From contig NW_026909196.1 of the NCBI RefSeq assembly GCF_033115175.1, positions 7,316,001 to 7,380,000 of the forward strand: DNA of 64,000 nt. The letters are read 5' to 3'. The DNA is from Lepus europaeus (taxonomy: Eukaryota; Chordata; Mammalia; Lagomorpha; Leporidae). Below, piece after piece: positions 48,271 to 61,100 of the stretch. The position numbers and the translations under genes are program-made. The first letter of the stretch is position 1; each line of letters opens with the position of its first letter. A model generated the notes under the pieces. It was not told the DNA's origin and ran no database searches. It saw only the letters and a program-made list of their open reading frames with translations.

Positions 48271-48813
48271 TGAGAAAATAAGGCAGGCTGGGTTTAAAAT
48301 GGAGTTGGTTGAGCTAACTGCATACTGTTTTGCTTCTGTGCAAAATAGCTGGGCTTGCAAAATGCTTTTATAAGATAACTGAACTTTAGCTGAACTTGTA
48401 GCATGTGATGATTGTGTTAATGCTTTCATGAGATAATTGAGCATGTGATAATTATTTTAGGAGCTATGTTAAGTTTTTGGTCACGATGACCCCGTATTTG
48501 TGCTTGCTCAAGTACTTTGTTCCCTTACCCTGGAAAAACCCTTTACCTTGTGATTATTTTTCATGCTGTGGTTTATCTTGTGATCTTTGTAATGCTGTGG
48601 AGATATGCTAATGTTGTGGTTTTAAGCCTTAAATACTCTGTGCGATTGATGATCGGGGCCTCTCTCTGCACTGCACCCGAGGGTGGTGTTGTGCTTGGAG
48701 ACGGCCCATCTGCGCAGATGTAATAAACTTCCTCATGCTCTTTGCATCGATTGGAGTGGAATTCGTGCTTCTGGGGTCGGTAGAATTGTGAGACACCTTT
48801 ATGGGGTCTTACA
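48271..48813 (+). repeat. 3' LTR of provirus G2
   Basis: 543 bp, same termini as 44231-44774. Differences seen: C/G at 48307, T/C at 48484, G/T near 48560, one T missing near 48586, and C/A near 48801. AATAAA at 48722-48727 would end the proviral transcript. Confidence 0.93.
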
Positions 48814-48817
48814 AGGG
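48814..48817. other. Target-site duplication, right, of provirus G2
   Basis: AGGG, matching 44227-44230, followed by AACATTTAATTTTG, the normal next segment of the satellite monomer. Confidence 0.9.
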
Positions 48818-51800
48818 AACATTTAATTTTGTGCTGGGAAACACTAATTGGTTCCACATGTAGACACCAGCTCTACACATTCGTATTTTCTAGGGAGAAA
48901 GCTAGAGGAACTGCAGCAAACAAACATGATATTTCTGTTTGTATAGATGGCATTTGAAGCACTGGCCTAACGAAAAGACTTTGCTTTTCTCCAAAACCAT
49001 TTTTGCTGTGATTTTCTCGGTACATTGCATACGAATTCCAAACCACTTTGTCCAGATATGACTGGATGAAACCAGAAATATTCGGTATGGTTTGGCTAAC
49101 TCAATCCGAAGTATTGTGAAAGCCTCTGTGTTTGTGTATTCCTGATATTATCCATGGACTTTATTGTATTGAATGTTTTTTATTTGGGAACATTCAATTT
49201 TGTGCTTGGAAACACTAATTGGTTCCACATGGAGACACCAGCTCTACACATTCGTATATTCTAGGGAGAAAGCTAGAGGAACTCTTACAAACAAACATGA
49301 TATTTCTCTTTGTATAGATGACATTCTATGTACTTGCCTAACGAAAAGACTTTGGTTTGATCCAAAACCATTTGTAATGTGATTTTCTCATTCCGTTGCA
49401 TAGGAATTCCACACCAGTTTGTCCGGATGACTGGTTGAAACCAGAAATATCGGTTGTGTTTTGGCTTACTATATCCGAAATATTGTGAATGCCTCTGTGT
49501 TTGTGTTTTCTGGATATTATTGATGGACTTTATTGTTTTGAATATTTTTATCAGGGAACATATAATTTTGTGCTTGGAAACACTAATTGGTTCCACATGG
49601 GGACACCAGCTCTACATTTCGTATTTTCTAGGGAGAAAGCTAGAGGAACTGCGGCAATCAAACATGATATTTCTGTTTGTATCGATGACATTTTATGCAC
49701 TTGCCTAACGAAAAGACTTTGCTTTTCTCCAAAACCATTTTAATTCTGATTTTCTCAACCCACTGCATACAAATTCCACCACACTTTGTCCGGATATGAC
49801 TGGATGAAACCAGAAATATCCGGTTGTGTTTTGGCTAACTCAATCCTAGATATTGCTACGGCCTCTGTGTTTGTGTTTTCTGGATGTTGTAGACGGACTT
49901 TATGGTTTTTAATATTTTTATCGGGGAACATTTAATTTTGTACTGCAGAAAAACTAACTGGTTCCACATGGAGACACCAGCTCTACACATTCTTATTTTC
50001 TAGGGAGAAAGCTAGAGGAACTGCAGCAAACAAACATGATATTTCTGTTTATATAGATGACATTTTATGCACTTGCCTAACGAAAAGACTTTGCTTTTCT
50101 CCAAAACCATTTTTGCTCTGATTTTCTCAGTCCATTGTATACAGTTCCAGAACAGTTTGTCCGGATATATCTGGATGAAACTGAAAAACTATCGGGATTT
50201 CTTTTGGCTAACGCAATTCCAGCTATTGCCTCAGCCTCTGTGTTTGTGTTTTCTAGATATTAATAATGGACTTTATTGTTTTGAATGTTTTTTATCGGGG
50301 AACATTTAATTTTGTACCATAGAAACACTAATTGGTTCCACATGCAGACACCAGCTCTACACATTCGTATTTTCTAGGGAGAAAGCTAGAGGAACTGAGG
50401 CAAACAAACATTATATTTCTGTTGGTATAGATGACATTTTATGCACTTGCATAACGAAAAGACTGCTTTTCTCCAAAGCCATTTTTACTCTGATTTTCTC
50501 AGTCCATTGCATAAGAATTCTACACCAGTTTGTCTGGATATGACTGGATGAGAACAGAAATATCTGGTTTTGTTTTGGCTAACTCAATCCCAGATATTGC
50601 TACAGAATCTCTGTGTATTGCTGATTTTATCCACGGACTTTATTGTTTTGCATGTTTTTTATCAGGGAACATTTAATTTTGTGCTTGGAATCACTAATTG
50701 GTTCCACATGCAGACAGCAGCTCTACACATTCATATTTTCTAGGGATAAAGCTAGAGGAACTGCGGAAAACAAACATGATATTTCTGTTTGTATAGATGA
50801 TATTTTATGCACTTGCCTAACAAAAAGACTGCTTTATTCCAAAACCATTTTTACTGTGATTTTCTCGGTCCATTGCCTACGAATTCTACCCCATTTAGTC
50901 CGGATATGACTGGATGAAACCAGAAATATCCGGTTTTGTTTTGGCTTACTATATCCCAGATATTGCTACAGCCTCTGTGTTTGTTTTTTCTGGATATTAT
51001 CAACGGACTTTATTGTTTTGAGTGTTTTTATCAGGGAACATTTAATTTTGTACCGCAGAGACACTAAAGGTTCCTCATGGAGACACCAGCTCTACACATT
51101 CGTATTTTCTAGGGAGAAATCTAGAGGAACTGCGACAAACAAACATGATATTTCTGTTTGTATAGATGACATTTTATGCACTTGCCTAACGAAAAGACTG
51201 CTTTTCGCCAAAACCATTTTTACTCTGATTTTCTCGGTCTATTGCATACGAATTCCACACCAGTTTGTCCCGATATGACTGGATGAAACCGGAAATATCC
51301 TGTTTTGTTTTGGCTAACTCAATCCCACATATTGCTGCAGAATCTGCGTTTGTGTATTCCTGATATTATCCATGGACTTTATTGTTTTGAATGTTTTTTA
51401 TCAGGGAGCATTTAATTTTGTGTTTGGAAACACTAATGGGTTCCACATGGAGATCCAAGCTCTACACATTCGTATTTTCTAGGTAGAAAGCTAGAGGAAC
51501 TGCGACAAACAAACATGATATTTCTGTTTTTATAGATGACATTTTATGCACTTGCCTAACGAAAAGACTGCTTTTCTCCAAAACCATTTTTGCTGTGATT
51601 TTCTCTGTCCATTGCATATGAATTCCACACCACTTTGTCCGGATATGAGTGGATGAAACCAGAAATATCCGGTTGTGTTTTGGCTACTCAATCCGAAATA
51701 TTGTGAAAGCCTCTGTGTTTTGTATTCCTGATATTATCCATGGACTTTATTGTTTTGAATGTTTTTTATTTGGGAACATTCAATTTTGTGCTTGGAAACA

Positions 51801-54800
51801 GTAATTGGTTTTACATAGAGACACCAGCTCTACACATTCGTATATTCTAGGGAGAAAGCTAGAGGAACTGCTGCAAACAAACATGATATTTCTGTTTGTA
51901 TAGATGACATTTTACACAGTTTCCTAACGAAAAGACTTTGCTTTTCTCCAAATCCATTTTTACTCTGATTTTCTCAGTCCATTGCATATGAATTCCATAC
52001 CACTTTGTCCGGATATGACTGGAAGAAACCGTAAATATCCGGTTTTGTTTTGGCTAACTCAATCCCAGATATTGCTACAGACTCTGTGTTTGTGTTTTCC
52101 GGATATTATGAATGGACTTTATTGTTTTGAATGTTTTTATCAGGGAACATTTAATTTTGTACCATTGAAACACTAATTGCTTCATCATGGGAACACCAGC
52201 TCTACACATTCGTATTTTCTAGGGAGAGAGCTAGAGGACTTTGGCAGACAAACATGATATGTCTGTTTGCATAGATGATATTTTATGCACTTGCCTAACG
52301 AAAAGATTTTGCTTTTCTTCAAATCCACTTTTACTATGATTTTCTCGGTCCATTGCTTATGAATTACACACCACTTTGTCCAGGTATGACTGGATGTAAC
52401 CAGAAATATACGGTTGTGTTTTGGCTAACTCAATCGAAATATTGTGAATGATGTTTTGTTTGTGTTTTCAGGTTATTATCCAAGGACTTTATTGTTTTGA
52501 ATGTTTTTGTCAGAGAACATTTAATTTTCTACCATAAAAACACTAATTGGTTCCACATGGAGACACCAGCTCTACACATTCGTATTTTCGAGGTAGGAAG
52601 CTAGAGGAACTGCGGCAATCAAACATGATATTTTTGTTTGTATAGCTGATATTTCATGCACTTTTAATGTAAAGACTTTGCATTTCTCCAAAACCATTTT
52701 ACTCTCATGTTCTCTGTCTATTGCATACGAATTCCACACCACTTCGTCTGCATATGGCTGGATGAAACCAGAAATATCCGGTTGTGTTTTCCTAACTCAA
52801 TCCCAGATATTGCTACAGCTTCTGTGTTTGTGTTTTCCGGATATTATCAATGGACTTTAATGTTTTGAATTTTTTTTATCAGGGAACATTTAATTTTGTG
52901 CTGGGAAACACTAATTGGATCCACATGGAGAAACCAGCTCTACACATTTTTATTTTCCAGGCAGAAATTATAGGAACTGCGGCAAACAAACATGATATTT
53001 CTGTTTGTACTATGACATTTTATGCAATTGCCTAACAAAAAGTCTTTGCTTTTCTCCAAAACCATTTTTAATGTGATTTTCTCTGTCCATTGCATGCGAA
53101 TTCCACACCACTTTGTCCGGATATGAATGGATGAAACCAGAAATATCCGGTTTTGTTTTGGTTAACTCAATACCAGATATTGCTACAGCCTCTGTGTTTG
53201 TGTTTTCTGGATATTATCGATAGACTGTATTGTTTGGAATGTTTTTGTCAGGGAACATTTAATTTTGTACCATTGAAACACTAATTGGTTCATCAAGGGT
53301 ACTCCAACTCTACACATTCGTATTTTCTAGGGAGAATACTATAAGAACTGCGGCGTACAAACATGATGTTTCTGTTTGTATAGATGACATTTTATGCACT
53401 TGCCTAATGAAAAGACTTTGCTTTTCTCAAAAACTGTTTTTACTGTGATTTTCTCGGTCCATTGCGTACGAATTCCACACCAGTTTGTCCGGATATGACT
53501 GGTTAAACCAGAAATATTCGGTTGTGTTTTGGCTAACACAATCCGAAATATGGTGAAAGCCTCTGTGTTTCTGTTTTCCGGATATTATGAAAAGACTTTA
53601 TTGTTTTGAATGTTTTTATCAGGGAACATTAAATTTTGTACCATTGATACACTAATTAGTTCATCATGGGAACACCAGCTCTACACATTCGTATTCTCTA
53701 GGGAGATAGCTAGAGGAACTGCGGCAAACAAACATGATATTTCTGTTTGTATCGATGACATTTTATGCACTTGCCTAAAGAAAAGATTTCCTTTTCTCCA
53801 AAACCGTTTTTATGGTGATTTTCTCAGTCCATTGCATATGAACTCCACACCAGTTTGTCCGGATATGAATGGATGAAACCGGAAATATCCGGTTTTGTTT
53901 TGGCTAACTCAATCCGAGATATTGCTGCAGCCTCTGTGTTTGTGTTTTTCGGATATTATCCATGGACTTTATTGTTTTGAATGTTATATATCTGGGAACA
54001 TTTAATTTTGTGCTTGGAAACACTAATTGGTTCCGCATGGAGACACCAGCTGTACACATTCATATTTTCTAGGGAGAAAGCTAGAGGAACTGCGACAAAG
54101 AAACATGATATTTCTGTTTGTATAGATGACATTTTATGCACTTGCATAATTAAAGGACTTTGCTTTTCGCCAAAACCATTTTTAATGTTCTCTCAGTCCA
54201 TTGCATGCGAATTCCATACCAGTTTGTCAGGATATGACTGGATGAAACTGGAAATATCCGGTTATGTTTTGGCTAACTCAATCCCAGATACTGTTACAGA
54301 CTCTGTGTTTGTGTTTTCTGAATATTATCAATGGACATTGTTGTTTTGAATGTTTTTTTATCAGGGAACATTTTATTTTGAGCTTGTAATCATTGATTGT
54401 TTCCACATGGAGATACCAGCTCTACATATTTGTATTTTCTAGGGAGAAATCTAGAGGAACTGCGACAAACAAACATGATATTTCTGATTGTATAGATGAC
54501 ATTGTATGCACTTGAATAAGGAAAAGACTTTGCTTTTCTCCAAAGCCAATTGTAATGTGCATTTCTCGGTCCATTGCATGAGAATTCCACACCAGTTTGT
54601 CCGGATATGACTGGATGAAACCGGAAATATCCGGTTGTGTTTTGGCAAATCAATCCCAGGTGTTGCTACAGCCTCTGAGTTTATGTTTTCTGGATATTAT
54701 CAACGGACTTTATTTTTTTCTATTTTTTTTATCGGGGAACATTTTATTTTGAGCTTGAAATCACTGCTTGGTTCCACATGGAGACACCAGCTCTACACAT

Positions 54801-57035
54801 TCGTATTTTCTAGGGAGAAATATAGAGGACATGCAGCAAACAAAGATGATATTTCTCTTTGAATAGATGGCATTTTATACACTTGCCTAACGAAAAGACT
54901 TTGCTTTTCTCCAAAATCATTGTTACTGTGATTTTCTCGGTCCATTGCATACGAACTCCACACCAGTTTGTCCTGATATGACTGGATGAAACCGGAAATA
55001 TCCAGTTTTGTTTTGGCTAACTCAATCCCAGATATTGCTACAGCCTCTGTGTTTGTGTTTTCCAGATATAATCCATGGACTTTATTGTTTTGAATGTTTT
55101 TTATCGGGGAACATTTAATTTTGTACCACTGAAACACTAATTGGTTCATTAAGGGGACTCCAGCTCTACACATTCGTATTTTCTAGGGAGAATGCTAGAG
55201 GAACTGCAGCAAACAAACATGATATTTCTGTTTGTATAGATGACATTTTTTGCACTTGTCTAACGAAAAGACTTTTCTTTTCTCCAAAACCATTTTTACA
55301 GTGATTTTCTCGGTCCATTGCATACAGATTCCACACCACTTTTCCGGATATGACTGGATGAAACCGGAAATATCCGGTTATGTTTTGGCTAACTCAATCC
55401 GAAATATTGTGAAAGCCTCTGTGTTTGTGTATTCCTGATATTATCTGCAGACTTTATTGTTTTGAATGTTTTTTATCAGGGAACATTTAATTTTGTGCTT
55501 GGATACAGTAATTGGTTCTCCATGGAGACACCAGCTCTACATATTCGTATTTTCTAGGGAGAAAGCTAGAGGAACTGTGGCAAACAAACATTATATTTCT
55601 GTTTGTATCGTTGACATTTTATGCACTTGCCTAAAGAAAAGACTTTGCTTTTCTCCACAACCATTTTTACTGTGATTTTGTCAGACTATTGCATACGAAT
55701 TCCACCTCACGTTGTCCGGATATGACTGGATGGAAACAGAAATATCCGGTTGTGTTTTGGCTAACTCAATCCAAAATATTGTGAAAGCCTCTGTGTTTGT
55801 GTTTTCTGGATATTATCGATGGAGTTTATTGTTTTGAATGTTTTTATCAGGGAACATTTAATTTTGTACCACTGAAACACTAATTGGTTCATCAAGGAGA
55901 CTCCAGCTCTACATATTTGTATTTTCTAGGGAGAAATCTAGAGGAACTGCGGCAAACAAACATGATATTTCTGTTTGTAATGATGACATTTTATGCACTT
56001 GCCTAACGAAAAGACTTTGCTTTCTTCCAAAAAAAATTTTACTGTGATTTTCTCTGTCCATTGCATACGAATTCCACACCATTTTGTCCAGATATGACAG
56101 GATGAAACCAGCAATATCCGGTTGTGTTTGGCTAACTCAATCCCAGATATTGCTACTGCCTCTGTGTTTGTTTTTTCCGGATATTATCAACAGACTTTAT
56201 TGTTTTAAATGTTTGTTATCAGGGAACATTTAATTTTGGGCTTGGAATCACTAATTGGTTCCCCATGGAGACTCCAGCTCTACATATTCGTATTTTCTAG
56301 GGAGAAAGCTAGAGGAACTGTGGCAAACAAACATGATATTTCTGTTTGTATAGATGACATTTTATGCACTTGCCTAAAAAAAAGACTGCTTTTCTCCAAA
56401 ACCATTTTTACTGGGATTTTCTCGGTCCATTGCATACGAATTCCACACCAGTTTGTCCGGATATGACTGGAAGAACCTGCAAATATCCGGTTTTGTTTTG
56501 GATAACTCAATCCCAGAGATTGCTACAGCCTTTGTGTTTGTGTTTTCTGGATATTATCAACTGACTTTATTGTTTTGAATGTTTTTTATCGGCGAACATT
56601 TTATTTTGAGCTTGGATACAGTACTTGGTTCCACATGGAGACACCAGATCTACACATTCTTATTTTCTAGGGAGAAAGGTAGAGGAATTGCGACAAACAA
56701 ACATGATATTTCTGTTTGTATAGATGACATTTTATGCACTTGCCTAACGAAAGACTTTGCTTTTCTCCAAAACCATTTTTACTGTGATTTCCTTGGTTCA
56801 TTGCATACGAATTCCACACCAGTTTGTCCGGATATAACTCGATGAAAACAGAAATACACGGTTGTGTTTTGGCTAACTCAATCCAAAACATTGTGAAAGC
56901 CTCTGTGCTTGTGTTTTCTGGATGTTATCGATGGACTGTATTATTTTGAATGTTTTTATCAGGGAACATTTAATTATGTACCATTGAAACACTAATTGGT
57001 TCATCATAGGGACACCAGCTCTACACATTCGTATT
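48814..57035 (+). repeat. 371-bp satellite array, block 3
   Basis: About 22 monomers, same orientation and landmarks as blocks 1 and 2. Divergence between neighbours is higher than in 24.7-40 kb and no long near-identical duplication was seen here. No genes. Confidence 0.94.
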
Positions 57036-58130
57036 TTCTTTTTCTTTTTTTTATTAAACTTTTATTTAATGAATATAAATTTCCAAAGTATAGCTTGTGG
57101 GTTACAATGGCTTTCCCCCTCCCATAACTTCCCTCCCACCCGCAACCCTCCCCTTTCCTGCTCCCTCTCCCCTTCCATTCATGTAAAGATTCATTTTCAA
57201 TTCTCTTTATATACAGAAGATCAGTTTAGTATATATTAGGTAAAGATTTCAACATTTTGTCCCCAGAGCAACGTAAAGTGAATAAACTACCATTGGATTA
57301 CTAATTATAGCATTAAATAGCAATGTACAGCACATTAAAGACAGAGATCCTACATAATTTTTTTTCAAATTAATTAATTTTCTATGCCATTTCCATTTTA
57401 ACACCAGGCTGTTTTTTTTTTTTTCATTTCCAATTCTCTTTATATACAGAAGATCAATTCGGTATATAATTAGTAAAGACCTCATCAGTTTGTGCCCACA
57501 CAGAAACACATAGTATAAAAATACTGTTTCAGTACTAGTTATAGCATCACTTCGCTTTAGACGACACATTAGGGACAGATCCCACATGGGGTCTAAGTAC
57601 ACAGTGACTCCTGTTGCTGATTTAACAATTTGACAAGCCTGTTCATGGCGTCAGTAATCTCCCTAGGCTCTAGTCATGAGTTGCCAGGGCTATGGAAGCC
57701 TTTAGGGTTCGCAGACTTTGATCTTATTCCGATAGGGTCATAGTCAAAGTGGAGGTTCTCTCCTCCCTTCAGAGAAGGGTACCTCCTTCTTTGATGGCCC
57801 CGTTCTTTCCACTGGGACCTCACTCACAGAGATCTTTCATTTAGGTCTTTTTTTTTCCATGATATCTTGGCTTTCCATGCCTGCTATGCTCTCATGGGTT
57901 CTTCCGCCAGATCCGAATGCCTTGAGGGCTGATTCTGAGGCCAGAGTGTTGTTTAGGACATCTGCCATTCTATGAGTCTGCTGTGTATCCCGGTTCCCAT
58001 GTTGGATCTTTCTCTCCCTTTTTGATTCTATCAGTTAGTATTAGCAGTTACTTGTCTTGTTTGTGTGATCTCTTTGACTCTTAGACCTATCAGAGCTATC
58101 AATTGTGAGCTGATATTGATCACTCTGATT
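57036..58130 (-). mobile_element. LINE-1 3' end fragment (lagomorph type)
   Basis: A pyrimidine/T-rich start near 57036 corresponds to the A-rich 3' end of an element on the minus strand. The following 1.1 kb, with CCCCCTCCCATAACTTCC, ATATACAGAAGATCA and further segments, is what I remember as rabbit LINE-1 3' UTR. The segment CAATTCTCTTTATATACAGA occurs twice (about 57199 and 57431), an internal duplication. It holds no ORF2 motifs; the 117-codon frame at 57249-57602 is not a gene. The element is truncated at its 5' end. About 145 bp of satellite are missing across the insertion, and I found no clear target duplication. Confidence 0.8.
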
Positions 58131-61100
58131 TACTTGGTGCATTGCATACGATTTCCACACCAGTTTGTCTGGATATGACTGGATGATACCGGAAATATCC
58201 GGTTATGTTTTGGCTAACTCAATCCCGGATATTGCTACAGACTCTGTGTTTGTGTATTCCTGATATTAGATGGACTTTATTGTTTTGAATGTTTTTTATC
58301 TGGGAAAATTTAATTTTGTGCAGGGAACCACTATTTTGTTGCACATGGAGACACCAGCTCTACACATTCATATTTTCTAGGGGGAAAGCTAGAGGAACTG
58401 CGACAAACAAACATGATATTTCTGTTTGTATTGATAACATTTTAAACACTTGCCAAATGAAAATTCTTTGCTTTTCTCCAAAACCATTGTTACTGTGATT
58501 TTCTTGGTTCATTCCATACGAATTCCACACCAGTTTGTCCAGATATCACTGGATGAAAACAGAAATATCCAGTTGTGTTTTGGCTAACTCAATCGGAAAT
58601 ATTGTGAAAGCCTCTGTGTTTGTGCACTTATCTAACAAAAAGATTTGCCTTTCTCCAAAACCATTTTTACACTGATTTTCTCAGCCCGTTGCATACCAAA
58701 TCCAAACCACTTGGTCCAGTATGACTTGATGAAACGAGAAATATCCGGTTGTGTTTTGGCTAACTCAATCCGAAATATTGTGAAAGCCTCTGTGTTTGTG
58801 TATTCCTGATATTAACTACGGACTTTATTGTTTTGAATGTTTTTTTATCGGGGGACATTAAATTTTGTGATTGGGAACACTAATTGGTTCCACATGGAGA
58901 CAGCAGCTGTACACATTCATATTTTCTAGGGATAAAGTTAGAGGAACTGCGGCAAACAAACATATTTCTGTTTGTATAGATGACACTTTATGCACTTGCC
59001 TAAAAAAAAAGACATACTTTTCTCCAAAATCATTTTTAGTGTGATTTTCTCGGTCCATTGCATACGAATTCCACACTAGTTTACCGGATATGACCGGATG
59101 AAACCAGAAATATCCGGTTTTGTTGTTGATTACTCAATCCCAGATATTGCTACAGCCTCTGTGTTTGTGTTTTTTTGAATATTAACAACGGACTATATTG
59201 TTTTCAATGTTTTTTATCGGGGAACATTTTATTTTGAGCTTGGATACAGTAATTGGATCCTCATGGAGACACGAGCTCTACATATTCACATTTTCTAGGG
59301 AGAAAGCTAGAGGAACTGCCACAAACAAACATGATATTTCTATTTTTATCGATGACATTTTATGCACTTGCCTAACGAAAGACTTTGCTTTTCTCCAAAA
59401 CCATTTTTACTGTGATTTTCTCGGTCCACAGCATACGAATTCCAAACCAGTTTGTCTGGATATGACTGGATGAAACCAGAACTATCCGGGTTTGTTTTGG
59501 CTAACTCAATCCCAGATATTGCTACAGCCTCTGTGTGTGTATTCCTGATATTATCCATGGACTTTATTGTTTTGAATGTTTTTTATCAGGGAACATTTAA
59601 TTTTGTGCTTGGAATCACTAATTGGTTCCACATGGAGACACCAGCTCTACACATTCGTATTTTCTAGGGAGAAAGCTAGAGGAACTGTGACAAACAAACA
59701 TGATATTTCTGTTTGTATAGATGACATTTTATGCACTTGCCAAACGAAACGACTTTGCTTTTCTTCAAAACTATTTTTACTGTGATTTTCTGGGTCCATT
59801 GCATATGAACTCCACCCCACTTTGTCCGAATATGACGGGATGAAACCAGAAATATCCTCTTTTGTTTTGGCTAACTCAATGCGAAATATTGCTACAGCCT
59901 CTGGTTTTATGTTTCTGGATATTATCCATGGACTTTATTGTTTTGAATGTTTTTATCAGGGAACATTTCATTTTGTACCGTTGAATCACTAATTGGTTCT
60001 TCATGGGAACACCAGCTCTGCACATTCGTATTTTCTAGGGAGAAAGCTAGAGGAACTGCGGCAAACAAACAAGATATTTCTGTTTATATAGATGGCATTT
60101 TATGCACTTGCCTAACGAAAAGACTTTGCTTTTCTCCAAAACCATTTTTACCGTGATTTGTTTGGGTCCATTGCATATGAACTCCACACCAGTTTTTCCG
60201 GATATGACTGGTGAAACCGAAAATATCAGGTTGTGTTTTCTAACTCAACCCCAGCTATTGCTACAGACTCTGTGTTTGTGTTTTCTGGATATTATCGATG
60301 GACTGTATTGTTTTGAAAGTTTTTATCAGGGAACATTTAATTATGTACCATTGAAACACTAATTTATTCATCATAGGGACTCTAGCTCTACACATTCGTA
60401 TTTTCTAGGGAGAAAGCTGGAGGAACTGCGGCAAACAATCATGATATTTCTGTTTGTATAGATGACATTTTATGCACTTGACTAATGAAAAGACTTTGCT
60501 TTCTCCAAAACAATTTTTACTCTGATTTTCTCGGTGCATTGCCTATGATTTCCACAACAGTTTGTCCGGATATGACTGGATGATACCGGAAATATCCGGT
60601 TATGTTTTGGCTAACTCAATCCCGGATATTGCTACAGACTCTGTGTTTGTGTATTCCTGATATAAGATGGACTTTATTGTTTTGAATGTTTTTTATCTGG
60701 GAACATTTAATTTTTTGCTTGGAAACACTAGGTGGTTCCACATGGAGACACCAGCTCTACACATTCATATTTTCTAGGGAGAAAGCTAGAGGAAATGCGA
60801 CAAACACACATAATTTTTTTGTTTGTATAGATGACATTTTTTGCACTTGCCTAAGGAAAAGACTTTGCTTTTCTCCAAAACCATTTTTACTGTGATTTTT
60901 TCGGTCCATTGCATACGAATTCCACACCACTTTGTCCGGATATGTCTGGATGAAACCAGAAATATCCAGTTGTGTTTTGGCTAACTCAATCCGAAATATC
61001 GCTACAGCCTCTGGTTTTATGTTTCTGGATATTATCCAGGGAGTTTATTGTTTTGAATGTTTTTATCAGGGAACATTTAATTTTGTACTGTTGAAACACT

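Larger units (their letters stand above)
44231..48813 (+). mobile_element. Gammaretrovirus-like provirus G2 carrying CEBPE-derived sequence
   Basis: A 4583-bp provirus: 5' LTR, tRNA-Pro primer site, splice donor, leader, matrix and p12 part of gag with a frameshift, about 1.15 kb of unrecognised sequence, a GC-rich frame derived from the host gene CEBPE, an AT-rich 3' region, polypurine tract and 3' LTR. pol and env are absent. The LTRs differ by about four substitutions and one single-base gap in 544 bp by eye, so the insertion is recent. It can only have moved with help from another virus. Its layout is that of a replication-defective retrovirus that has transduced a cellular gene. Confidence 0.9.

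Noticed and set aside
57249..57602. 117-codon minus-strand frame in the LINE-1 fragment
   Set aside because: It lies in 3' UTR sequence, has no ORF2 or ORF1 motif, and spans the internal duplication.
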